A stretch of DNA of 32,651 nt from an uncultured Oscillibacter sp. (GTDB lineage: Bacteria; Bacillota; Clostridia; Oscillospirales; Oscillospiraceae): the NCBI GenBank assembly GCA_947644365.1, contig CANRYZ010000013.1, positions 1 to 32,651 of the forward strand, in the 5' to 3' direction. The notes below the pieces were generated by a model that saw only the letters and a list, made by a program, of their open reading frames with translations, made no database searches and was not told the origin of the DNA. This document shows positions 23,677-30,838 of this stretch, in pieces. Numbering within the stretch: the first letter of the stretch is position 1; every line of letters begins with the position of its first letter. The position numbers were made by a program, and so were the translations under genes.

Positions 23677-24017
23677 CTTTCGCCCTCCAGAAGATCCAGC
23701 TTCCGGCACAGCCGCACAAGGGCGTCGTTCAGCTCTCTCCAGGAGCATGACGCGGTCCGTCCCCGGGCCACCAGAATGACGTCCCAGCCGGTCTTGAGCT
23801 TGTCCCGGTTGAGGCGGTAGACCTCCCGCAGGCGGCGGCGGGCCCGGTTTCTCGTCACCGCTCCCCCGATCTTCGTGGAGGCGGTGATGCCCAGGCGGTT
23901 TCTCCCCAGCTTGTTTTTCCGGCAGTATACCACCATGGCCCCGCTGACGGCGGAGGCTCCCCGCTGGTACACCCGGCGAAACTCATAATTCTCTTTCAGC
24001 GTACAGGCCCGCTTCAT
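23673..24017 (-). CDS. rnpA: Ribonuclease P protein component
   Basis: A 114-residue basic protein that binds RNase P RNA and helps cleave the 5' leader of pre-tRNA. It has the family signature [12 protein letters not shown] (the RNR motif of the central helix), the N-terminal [14 protein letters not shown] and the beta strand [10 protein letters not shown]. The length is normal. It is followed by yidD with a four-base overlap and preceded by rpmH, as in most bacteria. Confidence 0.97.
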   Translation of the reverse strand: MKRACTLKENYEFRRVYQRGASAVSGAMVVYCRKNKLGRNRLGITASTKIGGAVTRNRARRRLREVYRLNRDKLKTGWDVILVARGRTASCSWRELNDALVRLCRKLDLLEGER

Positions 24018-24052
24018 CTCATTCCCCAGCTTTCTCGAACAAAAACTCTTTT

Positions 24053-24088
24053 AGGGACGGAGGAATCTGCAAAATTCCAGCCGTCCCT
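24053..24088 (-). terminator. Hairpin between rpmH and rnpA
   Basis: AGGGACGG pairs with CCGTCCCT, and inside it GGAAT pairs with ATTCC, giving a long imperfect stem. On the minus strand a short A-rich stretch and then TTTTTG follow. It could be a partial terminator that lowers rnpA relative to rpmH, or a processing site. Confidence 0.6.
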
Positions 24089-24123
24089 GAAGACGTTGTT
24101 CAAGTGTCTCCCGCGCGCCGTGC

Positions 24124-24264
24124 TCAGTAGGAAAGACGCGCGCGGCCCTTGGCGCGGCGGCGGGCCAGGACTTTGCGGCCGTTGGCGGTAGCCATCCTCT
24201 TGCGGAAGCCGTGGACCTTCTGGCCGTGGAGCTTCTTGGGCTGATAGGTACGTTTCGTAGCCAT
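24124..24264 (-). CDS. rpmH: 50S ribosomal protein L34
   Basis: A 46-residue, very basic protein of the large ribosomal subunit. It starts [20 protein letters not shown] and continues [20 protein letters not shown] to a closing RLSY, the complete L34 pattern. CAGGAGGTGT lies upstream of the ATG. A near-perfect promoter at 24410-24438 reads into it. It is the first gene of the rpmH-rnpA-yidD group on the left of the origin. Confidence 0.98.
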   Translation of the reverse strand: MATKRTYQPKKLHGQKVHGFRKRMATANGRKVLARRRAKGRARLSY

Positions 24265-24409
24265 GCTTGAGACACCTCCTGTTTCAATTGCGTCCGCCCC
24301 AGAACCCGCTGAACGGACCCCGGGCGGCGCTTACTCGACACTGTTCCCCATTCGGTGAACAGCGCAGTAAACTTTTTGAGCGCCCCCTTACAAGAAAGGC
24401 GCATGGGAT

Positions 24410-24438
24410 AGTATACCTTCTTTTTCAAAAGGTGTCAA
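24410..24438 (-). promoter_or_regulatory. Sigma-A-type promoter of rpmH
   Basis: On the minus strand, TTGACA (24433-24438) and TATACT (24410-24415) are separated by 17 bases. This gives a leader of about 140 bases to rpmH. Confidence 0.9.
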
Positions 24439-24682
24439 GATAAACTTCAAATTTCCCTGAAATTCTCCCCTTTTCTCCCTTTTTTGAAAGATTTTCTACA
24501 TATAGCGTCCGCTTTTCAAAAATGGGCTAAATCTTGCGCCGTTTCAGACAATATTTTTTGCTCTTTTATATTAGAATAGGTATTGCCTCTCTTTGCTTTT
24601 TTTGCTATAATGAGTTGTATTATTTTGTCCATTTTTCACGATACTTTTTACAGAGAATCCAAAAAAAGAGAGGTGTTTCCTT
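24439..24682. other. AT-rich region upstream of dnaA
   Basis: This stretch is strongly AT-rich with several T-runs, in contrast to the GC-rich genes on both sides. It holds the dnaA promoter. I find no perfect DnaA box here (consensus TTATNCACA), so the functional origin is more likely in the dnaA-dnaN gap. Confidence 0.6.
24583..24611 (+). promoter_or_regulatory. Sigma-A-type promoter of dnaA
   Basis: TTGCCT (24583-24588) and TATAAT (24606-24611) with a 17-base spacer, 72 bases before the dnaA start codon. Confidence 0.75.
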
Positions 24683-25999
24683 TTGAATTCTGTCGCCGAT
24701 ATATGGGCCAATATTCTGGTGCAGCTGAAACAGGACCTCTCGGAGACCACCATCGCCACTTGGTTCGATGAGCTGGAGGCTGTGGACATCCGGGGGAACA
24801 CGTTTTATCTCCACTGTGCCAACGATTTCAAAACAAGCTATATCGAGTCCCTGTTTTTGAAAAACATCAAGTCCGCCCTGCGGGATATCTTCTCTACGGA
24901 CTTTGAGGTGTCCATTCTGGACGACGAGGCCCTGGCAGAGTTCAAGGGTCCGGCGGAGCGAAAGAAGGACGACCGTTTCACCTCCGAGGAGTTCACCTTC
25001 GAGACCTTCGTGGTGGGTCCCTCCAATAAGCTGGCCTATGCCGCCTCCATGGCGGTGGCGGAGCACCCGGCTCAGAATTACAACCCCCTTTTGATCTACG
25101 GGGACTCCGGACTTGGCAAGACCCACCTCTTAAATTCCATCGCCAACGTCATCCGCCGGGACGACTCCCACTCTAAAATCGTCTACATCAAGGGCGACGA
25201 CTTCATCAACGAGTTCATCGAGCTGGTCCGGGCGGGCCGGGGCAGCGAGTTCCGGGCCAAGTACCGCAGCGCCGACCTGCTGTTGGTGGACGACGTGCAG
25301 TTTGTGGCCGGCAAGGAGCAAGTACAGAACGAGTTCTTCCACACCTTTAACACGCTGTACGAGTCCGGCCGGCAGATCGTGCTGACCTCGGACCGCCCCC
25401 CCGCCGAGATGACGCTGCTGGACGACCGGCTCCGCACCCGGTTTGAGTGGGGACTGCTGGTGGACGTGGCTCCGCCGGACTTTGAGACCAGGGTGGCCAT
25501 CATCAAAAACAAGGCCGCCATCCTGGGCATGACCCTGCCGGACAAGGTGGCGTTCACCATCGCGGAAAAGGCCACGGCCAACGTCCGCCAGCTGGAGGGC
25601 ATCGTCAACAAGCTCCTGGCCTACAAGGACCTGCTGGGAGACGAGGCCAGCGAGGACACCGTCTCCCGGGCCATTCAGGACATTTTAAAACGGAGCAGCG
25701 AGTACATCCCCACTCCGGACGCCATTCTGGACTACATCAGCAAATACTACGGCGTGGACGCGGCGCTGATCCGGGGGCAGCAGCGGGTGCGGGAGGCCGT
25801 CCAGGCCCGGCAGATCGCCATGTACCTCATCCGCTCCATGACCAACCTCTCCGTGGTGGACATTGGAAAGGTCTTCGACAACCGGGACCACTCCACCGTG
25901 CTCTACTCCATCCAGCGGGTGGAGGAGAAGATGAAGCGGGAGCCCGCCTACGCCGAGCGGATCAAGGAGATCAAGACCAACATCAGCTCCAAGCGGTAA
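24683..25999 (+). CDS. dnaA: Chromosomal replication initiator DnaA
   Basis: A 438-residue AAA+ initiator that binds DnaA boxes and opens the origin. Domain I covers about 1-80. The domain II linker is very short (about 82-100). The AAA+ core begins FTFETFVVGPSNKLAYAA, with Walker A GDSGLGKT at 140-147 and Walker B LLLVDDVQF near 206-214. Domain IV has the DNA-binding signature DNRDHSTVLYSIQRV near 403. The start codon is TTG, with AGAGAGGTG about eight bases upstream; no ATG fits better. Low-efficiency start codons are common for dnaA. It is followed by the likely oriC and dnaN. Confidence 0.98.
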   Translation: MNSVADIWANILVQLKQDLSETTIATWFDELEAVDIRGNTFYLHCANDFKTSYIESLFLKNIKSALRDIFSTDFEVSILDDEALAEFKGPAERKKDDRFTSEEFTFETFVVGPSNKLAYAASMAVAEHPAQNYNPLLIYGDSGLGKTHLLNSIANVIRRDDSHSKIVYIKGDDFINEFIELVRAGRGSEFRAKYRSADLLLVDDVQFVAGKEQVQNEFFHTFNTLYESGRQIVLTSDRPPAEMTLLDDRLRTRFEWGLLVDVAPPDFETRVAIIKNKAAILGMTLPDKVAFTIAEKATANVRQLEGIVNKLLAYKDLLGDEASEDTVSRAIQDILKRSSEYIPTPDAILDYISKYYGVDAALIRGQQRVREAVQARQIAMYLIRSMTNLSVVDIGKVFDNRDHSTVLYSIQRVEEKMKREPAYAERIKEIKTNISSKR

Positions 26000-26256
26000 C
26001 GGCAAATCTCCACATATTCCGTGGAAAAGGAAAAAGATCTTGTGGATAACCGCCCTCTTGGCGGAGAAGGGGAGAAAATGGTGAAAAAGGAACGCGGTGC
26101 CTGTGGAACCTGAATGTCCCATCCCCCAGCGGCTTCCGCCCTTTTTCCACATCGTTTCTCCCTACGGCTTCTATTTCTTTATAAACACTCTCTTTTCTTT
26201 AAAAAAAACGATATTCTCTCTATTTTGACTGATCTGACTGAAAGGAAACGACCGCT
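26000..26256. other. Putative oriC: DnaA-box cluster and AT-rich unwinding region
   Basis: The gap between dnaA and dnaN has a perfect DnaA box, TGTGGATAA (26041-26049, the reverse complement of TTATCCACA), and a one-mismatch box TTTTCCACA (26143-26151). Weaker matches lie near 26005-26013 and 26019-26028. An AT-rich tract at about 26165-26230 (TTTATAAAC, TTTAAAAAAAACGATATT) sits next to dnaN and suits the unwinding element. Together with the divergent gene orientation this is the best origin candidate. Confidence 0.82.
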
Positions 26257-27372
26257 ATGATGAAGTTCTCCTGTGAAAAGGCGCTGCTGCAGAGCGCCAT
26301 CGCCGTCACCAGCCGTGCCGTAGCCCAGAAAAGCTCCATCCCCGCCCTGGAGGGACTGCTCCTCCGGGCCGGGCAGGATCTCACTATCTCCGGCTACAAC
26401 ATGAGCACCGGCATCCGCACCAAAATCTCCGCCGATGTGGGCCAGGAGGGGGAGATCGTACTGAACGCCCGCCTCTTCGGCGACATCATCCGCCGGATGC
26501 CCGACGACATGGTGACCTTCTCCGCCGACGAGCGGCAGATGGTCCACCTGAGCTGCGGCGACGCGGACTTCGACATCCTGGGCCTCTCTGCCGCCGACTA
26601 TCCGGATCTGCCGGAGGTGGAGGACGAGTACGCCGTCACGATTCAGCAGAAGGTGCTGCGGGCCATGATCGAGGAGACCTCCTTCGCTGTTTCCACCAAT
26701 GAGAGCAGGCCGGTGCACACCGGAGCCCTGTTTGAGATCGGCGAGAGGGGGCTGACCATGGTGGCAGTGGACGGGTTCCGTCTGGCCGTGCGGCGGGAGC
26801 CCCTGGAGCAGCTCTCCGGCGGAGCCTTCTCCTTTGTGGCTCCCGGCGCCGCCCTCAACGAGGTCAAGAGCATCTGCGGAGACACGGAGGACACAGCCTC
26901 CGTCACCCTGGGAAAGCGGCACATCCTCTTTGAGGTGGGAGATACGGAGCTGATCTGCCGGAGGCTGGAGGGAGAGTTTTTAGACTACAAAAACGCCATT
27001 CCCCGGTCCAACCCCATCTCCGTGACGGCGGAGACCAAGTCCCTGATCGAGAGCATCGACCGGGTGTCGGTGGTGATCTCCGACAAGCTGAAAAGCCCTG
27101 TGCGGTGCGTGTTCGACCACGACAAGGTGATGCTCTCCGCCAAGACTGGAAACGGCGAGGCCAAGGACGTGTGCCGCCTCTCCGGCGACGGCGGCGGGCT
27201 GGAGATCGGATTTAACAACCGCTACCTCATGGAGGCCCTGCGGTACGCTCCCGCCGACACGGTGAAAATCGAGCTGAACACGGGGGTGTCTCCTGCCATC
27301 ATCGTGCCCACGGATGAAAAGGACAACTTTTTGTACATGGTTCTGCCGGTGCGGCTGAAATCGGCGGAGTGA
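26257..27372 (+). CDS. dnaN: DNA polymerase III subunit beta (sliding clamp)
   Basis: A 371-residue ring-forming clamp that tethers DNA polymerase III to DNA. Three repeated clamp domains fit the length. Recognisable blocks are [59 protein letters not shown], and the C-terminal [19 protein letters not shown] with the closing MVLPVRL. The ATG at 26257 is followed at once by a second ATG at 26260; GAAAGGAAAC upstream suits either. It is five bases from the S4 gene. Confidence 0.98.
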   Translation: MMKFSCEKALLQSAIAVTSRAVAQKSSIPALEGLLLRAGQDLTISGYNMSTGIRTKISADVGQEGEIVLNARLFGDIIRRMPDDMVTFSADERQMVHLSCGDADFDILGLSAADYPDLPEVEDEYAVTIQQKVLRAMIEETSFAVSTNESRPVHTGALFEIGERGLTMVAVDGFRLAVRREPLEQLSGGAFSFVAPGAALNEVKSICGDTEDTASVTLGKRHILFEVGDTELICRRLEGEFLDYKNAIPRSNPISVTAETKSLIESIDRVSVVISDKLKSPVRCVFDHDKVMLSAKTGNGEAKDVCRLSGDGGGLEIGFNNRYLMEALRYAPADTVKIELNTGVSPAIIVPTDEKDNFLYMVLPVRLKSAE

Positions 27373-27376
27373 GCCT

Positions 27377-27592
27377 ATGAAGACCATTCTCATTACCACA
27401 GAGTTCATCAAGCTCCAGGACCTGCTGAAATTCGCAGGCCTTGTGGAGACCGGCGGCGAGGCCAAGGAGCGGATTCAGGCCGGGGAGGTCCGGGTCAACG
27501 GGGAGGTCTGCCCCCAGCGGGGGAAGAAGATCCGCCCCGGGGACGACGTGCTCTTCGGCGGGGGCCATTACACGGTGGGCTATGCGGATTGA
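27377..27592 (+). CDS. yaaA: S4-domain RNA-binding protein (YaaA-like)
   Basis: A 71-residue protein made of one S4 RNA-binding domain: [41 protein letters not shown] and [10 protein letters not shown]. The same small gene sits between dnaN and recF in Bacillus (yaaA/rlbA), where it is linked to ribosome biology. It begins five bases after dnaN and overlaps recF by 11 bases, so dnaN, this gene and recF form one operon. Confidence 0.93.
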   Translation: MKTILITTEFIKLQDLLKFAGLVETGGEAKERIQAGEVRVNGEVCPQRGKKIRPGDDVLFGGGHYTVGYAD

Positions 27593-28685
27593 CCGCCTGG
27601 AGCTGGAGAATTTCCGAAACTACGGGCGGCAGGCCGCGGATTTCGACCCCCGGTGCAACGTGATCTTCGGGGAGAACGCCCAGGGAAAGACCAATCTGCT
27701 GGAGGCTCTGGTCTACCTTTCCCGGGGCAGGTCCCCCCGGGCCAGGACGGACCGGGAGATGATCGGCTTCGACGCTCCCGCCGCCCGCATGTCCGCCCGG
27801 GTCTTCGCCCGGGAGAGGGAGTTTCTGACGCAGGTGGACCTGTTCCGGGACCGGCGGCGGCGGATGTCCGTCAACCGGGTTCCCGCCAAGAACAGCGCGG
27901 CCCTCAGCGAGGTCTACCAGACCGTATTCTTCTGCCCGGAGGACCTGTTTTTGATCCGGGAGGGAGCCGCCGCCCGGCGGAAATTCATGGACGCCGCCCT
28001 GTGCCAGCTGCGGCCCCGGTACGCCGCCGCCCTGGCGGAGTACGGCCGGACCTACGAGCACAAGACCCGCATCCTCCGGGACGCGGAGGAGCGGCCGGAC
28101 CTGCTGGCGGCTCTGCCGGAATTCAACGAGCGGCTGGTGCGGCTGGGCGCGGTGCTGATCCACTACCGCCAGCAGTTTGCTGTTCGGTTGAATGAGTACG
28201 CCGCCGTCCACCACCAGGAGTGCTCCGGAGGGCGGGAGCTGCTGGAGATTCGGTATAAGACCGTCTCCTCCGTGGAGGACCCGGCGGCGGACGCCGCTGT
28301 TGTCACAGAACAGCTGCGGCGTCACATGGAGTCCCATCAGGCGGTGGAGCGGGCCGCCCGGCTGTGCCTCTCCGGGCCCCACAAGGACGACCTTCTGGTG
28401 AGCATTGACGGAAGGGACGCCAAGCAGTACGCCTCTCAGGGACAGACCCGGACGGCGGCGCTGGCCATGAAGCTGGCGGAGCGGGAGATTTACCGGAACG
28501 TCTCCGGGGAGTATCCGGTTCTGCTGCTGGATGATGTGCTCTCCGAGCTGGACCCCCGGCGGCAGGAGTTTGTGCTCAACCGCATCGCAGGGGGGCAGGT
28601 GTTTATCACCTGCTGCGAGGACGACCGGCTTCCCCAGCTGCTGGGGGGGAAGGTGTTCCATGTGGAACGGGGGGAGATTGGGTGA
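27582..28685 (+). CDS. recF: DNA replication and repair protein RecF
   Basis: A 367-residue SMC-like ATPase that loads RecA at gaps together with RecO and RecR. It begins [14 protein letters not shown], then Walker [10 protein letters not shown] (about 36-44), the signature motif [16 protein letters not shown], and Walker [13 protein letters not shown], ending [10 protein letters not shown]. The chosen ATG at 27582 overlaps the S4 gene; the longer frame from 27441 lies inside that gene and is not used. Repeat copy F begins 20 bases after the stop. Confidence 0.97.
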   Translation: MRIDRLELENFRNYGRQAADFDPRCNVIFGENAQGKTNLLEALVYLSRGRSPRARTDREMIGFDAPAARMSARVFAREREFLTQVDLFRDRRRRMSVNRVPAKNSAALSEVYQTVFFCPEDLFLIREGAAARRKFMDAALCQLRPRYAAALAEYGRTYEHKTRILRDAEERPDLLAALPEFNERLVRLGAVLIHYRQQFAVRLNEYAAVHHQECSGGRELLEIRYKTVSSVEDPAADAAVVTEQLRRHMESHQAVERAARLCLSGPHKDDLLVSIDGRDAKQYASQGQTRTAALAMKLAEREIYRNVSGEYPVLLLDDVLSELDPRRQEFVLNRIAGGQVFITCCEDDRLPQLLGGKVFHVERGEIG

Positions 28686-28705
28686 TACCCGATCTTGGAT
28701 GGTTC

Positions 28706-28933
28706 TCGCCCTGACGGGCGGGGCGGGTTTCAGCCATGTCGATGGCTGGTCCGGATTTGCACCCCCCATTTTCTTTTCTCCTGGCGTGGAGAAAAGAAAA
28801 CGGGCCGTGCACGGTCCAAAAGAAAAGAGACGCTTTTGGAGGTCGCGGAAGCCTCACGCTTCGATAGAAGGGCGCGCAGGAAATTTGATGCATGGACGCA
28901 TGGACTTCCTTCTCTTCCCGCGCTTCGCGCCTG
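28706..28933 (+). repeat. Modular structured repeat, copy F (short form)
   Basis: Head: CGCCC(TGAC)GGGCG at 28707-28720, CAGCCAT(GTCG)ATGGCTG, then the triplex-like module at 28769-28830 with its own shortened tract (stem TTTTCTTTTCTCC/GGAGAAAAGAAAA, mirror arm AAAAGAAAAGAGA). The short middle has CGCTTTTGGAGGTCGCGG and CTTC(GATA)GAAG, and the tail is CTTCTCTTCCCGCGCTTCGC. It separates recF from the next gene. No convincing ORF lies within it. Confidence 0.88.
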
Positions 28934-28995
28934 GATGGTTTCATTTGGGGTGGAGTGTGAGATACAGATTGTCCGGAGCAGGGGGAGATGGGTAG

Positions 28996-29538
28996 ATGGA
29001 TAAAAAATATGTTACGAGACTTGTGATCGCCCTGATTCTGATCCTGCTGGGGGTGGAGGTTGTTATGGAGACGCGGTACTCCTGCGATGAAGCAGCGGTG
29101 GCGTCGGAGAACACGGAGGCCATTCTGCGGCGGGCGCCCCTGGTGGAGATCACGGAGGAGGATCGGGCCATGATGGAGGCGTTTTCCCAGTGTGCCGCTG
29201 TTGGGAATCTGCTGGAGAGCGGTGAGAACGGAGATCTGTCCGCCTCGGATGATCCGGAGCTGATGGAGACCGCGGACAGGTATTTTTCCCCGGAGAGCGC
29301 GGCGACGGTGGTTGTGAGCGTCATGTTTTATGAGGACGGCTCCTCCCTGTATGTGAATTGGCAGAACGGGGACGGACAGAGGTTTGTCCTTGAGAAGATG
29401 AGAGACGGCGGGGAGCGGGACTATTACAAGCTGTACTCCCTGAACCGGAGGACCTTTTATGAGAACTGGGACAACCAGCAGGCTCGGAAAATCGTAGTCC
29501 GCCGCCGGTGGTTTGCCTGGCTGCGGGACCGGGTATGA
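28996..29538 (+). CDS. Hypothetical membrane-anchored protein
   Basis: A 180-residue protein with one N-terminal hydrophobic helix (about 9-25, LVIALILILLGVEVVM) after MDKKYVTR, then an acidic extracytoplasmic domain and a basic C-terminus (KIVVRRRWFAWLRDRV). I do not recognise a family. GGGAGATGGGTAG precedes the ATG. It ends 12 bases before the remB start and is probably cotranscribed with remB and the PH-domain gene. The tryptophan- and tyrosine-rich part at 120-160 looks like a folded beta domain. Confidence 0.7.
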   Translation: MDKKYVTRLVIALILILLGVEVVMETRYSCDEAAVASENTEAILRRAPLVEITEEDRAMMEAFSQCAAVGNLLESGENGDLSASDDPELMETADRYFSPESAATVVVSVMFYEDGSSLYVNWQNGDGQRFVLEKMRDGGERDYYKLYSLNRRTFYENWDNQQARKIVVRRRWFAWLRDRV

Positions 29539-29550
29539 GAGGAGTGAGCC

Positions 29551-29826
29551 ATGTATCTCCATCTGGGTCAGAACGAGATCGTCCCGGACCGCCGGATCAT
29601 TGGAATCTTTGACCTGGACAAGTGCTCCACGTCAAAGCGGACCCGGGACTACCTGGCCGCCGCGGAGCGGGAGGGCGTGGTGCTGGACGTGTCCGGGGAC
29701 ATCCCCAAGTCCTTTGTGGTGTGCGACCACCCCTACCACGACCAGATCGTGTACCTCAGTCAGCTGAACACCTCCACGCTGTCCAGCCGGGCGGAGAAAA
29801 ATCATTTTCGGAACAACTTTGAATAA
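29551..29826 (+). CDS. remB: RemB-type regulator (DUF370)
   Basis: A 91-residue protein of the DUF370 family. The pattern MYLHLGQNEIVPDRRIIGIF, DLDKCSTSKRTRDYL and PKSFVVCD is that of RemB (YaaB), which lies between recF and gyrB in Bacillus subtilis and regulates extracellular-matrix genes as a DNA-binding protein. GAGGAG lies six bases before the ATG. The tail SSRAEKNHFRNNFE is short. The conserved place next to gyrB supports the assignment. Confidence 0.93.
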   Translation: MYLHLGQNEIVPDRRIIGIFDLDKCSTSKRTRDYLAAAEREGVVLDVSGDIPKSFVVCDHPYHDQIVYLSQLNTSTLSSRAEKNHFRNNFE

Positions 29827-29836
29827 GGAGGCCTTT

Positions 29837-30241
29837 ATGAACCCGATTGAATATCTGTGGAAGGACCGCAAGCGCCGTCTTGGGCTGCCCCTCTCCTTTA
29901 CCCGGTACAGCCTCAGCGAGGACCGGCTGTTCTGCGAGACGGGCCTTTTGAACCTCAAGGCCGACGAGGTGCTGCTCTACCGGGTGCGGGACCTGGAGCT
30001 GACCATGACCCTGGGACAGAGAATTTTTGGAGTCGGGACCGTGTGCGTCCACTCCTCGGACAAGAGCATCCCCCATCTGGATTTGAAGAACATCAAAAAG
30101 CCCCGGGAGGTCAAGGAGCTGATCCACCAAAACGTGGAGGCCGCCAAGGACAAGCGGCGGATGCGCACCACGGAGCTCATGGGCGCGGGACAGGAGCCCG
30201 ACGGGCTCTGCGAGATGGAGGAGGACGAGGAGCTGGACTGA
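29837..30241 (+). CDS. PH-domain (bPH) protein
   Basis: A 134-residue cytoplasmic protein with a bacterial PH-like domain over about residues 15-100. The typical run is TRYSLSEDRLFCETGLLNL, then EVLLYRVRDLELTMTLGQR, GVGTVCVHSSD and LDLKNIKKPREVKELI, as in YdbS/DUF304 proteins but without their membrane helices. The C-terminus is very acidic (EMEEDEELD). I chose the ATG at 29837, seven bases after AAGGAGG and 10 bases after the remB stop. Function unknown; the gene order suggests one operon with remB. Confidence 0.85.
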   Translation: MNPIEYLWKDRKRRLGLPLSFTRYSLSEDRLFCETGLLNLKADEVLLYRVRDLELTMTLGQRIFGVGTVCVHSSDKSIPHLDLKNIKKPREVKELIHQNVEAAKDKRRMRTTELMGAGQEPDGLCEMEEDEELD

Positions 30242-30251
30242 TGGATCAAGG

Positions 30252-30281
30252 CCCGTGATGGGACATCCTATGCGGGTTTTT
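30252..30281 (+). terminator. Weak intrinsic terminator after the PH-domain gene
   Basis: CCCG (30252-30255) pairs with CGGG (30273-30276), with partial pairing inside, followed by five T. It lies 10 bases after the stop codon. Confidence 0.5.
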
Positions 30282-30336
30282 CCAGGGGTATTCCAAAAAT
30301 CAGCGCCGGCGTTTCGCCGGAGGGAGGAGAAAAGGT

Positions 30337-30723
30337 ATGAGTTTATTGATGAAATTGGCAATGCCGCTGATCAATCTGCTGTCCTTCTACGCGTATCCAA
30401 TCGTCTGTTTTGACATCAGCCCTGTGGCCACGGCGATGGCGGCGGGCTTTGTCCTGCTGGGAGCGGTGGTACAGGGATGCCTGCTCTACAGGAGAAAGAG
30501 AGCCGCCCGGTTTCCGGTTCTGTGCGCTGCTGTGGCGGCGGCCTCCTTTCTGCTGATCTATCTGATGGATGTGTGGAACAGGCTGGCGGAGAGAGGCGAT
30601 CCGCTCATTCCCATCTCCCTGTCCATGATCGTATTCAGCGTCGCGGCGGCGTACGTGCTGCTGGGGGCGCTGGCCGGCTGGCTGATCTACCGGACTGCCT
30701 GTAGGGCCCGTTCCGGGAAATAA
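30337..30723 (+). CDS. Hypothetical four-helix membrane protein
   Basis: A 128-residue membrane protein with about four hydrophobic helices (about 5-25, 31-50, 60-77 and 88-118) and basic loops (YRRKRAAR). I recognise no family. GGGAGGAG lies 10 bases before the ATG. It stands between the PH-domain gene and gyrB, with a terminator-like hairpin on each side, so it may be its own transcript. Confidence 0.65.
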   Translation: MSLLMKLAMPLINLLSFYAYPIVCFDISPVATAMAAGFVLLGAVVQGCLLYRRKRAARFPVLCAAVAAASFLLIYLMDVWNRLAERGDPLIPISLSMIVFSVAAAYVLLGALAGWLIYRTACRARSGK

Positions 30724-30779
30724 GCTCCCTGCTGTCTGTATTCCGGAAGTCTTGAATTGAACTTGGAGCGGGGAAAGGT

Positions 30780-30809
30780 GGACCGGAAAGGGGTCCGGTC
30801 CTGCTTTTT
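30780..30809 (+). terminator. Intrinsic terminator before gyrB
   Basis: GGACCGGA (30780-30787) and TCCGGTCC (30794-30801) form a perfect 8-bp stem with loop AAGGGG, then TGCTTTTT. It lies 30 bases before the gyrB ATG, so gyrB must be read from close by or by read-through. I do not see a clear promoter between the two. Confidence 0.75.
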
Positions 30810-30838
30810 CCGCTCTGAAAAATCATAAGGAGAATTGT

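Noticed and set aside
23677..23748. Longer yidD start at 23748
   Set aside because: It lies wholly inside rnpA, and the conserved YidD sequence starts at MKRILIL (23676), coupled by ATGA.
24439..24682. oriC upstream of dnaA
   Set aside because: The region is AT-rich, but I find no perfect DnaA box there, while the dnaA-dnaN gap has one perfect and one near-perfect box beside an AT-rich tract. A bipartite origin is still possible.
6795..28933. CRISPR array or group II intron as explanation of the repeated elements
   Set aside because: The copies are hundreds of bases long, dispersed between different genes and in both orientations, with no regular spacers, no reverse transcriptase and no cas genes.
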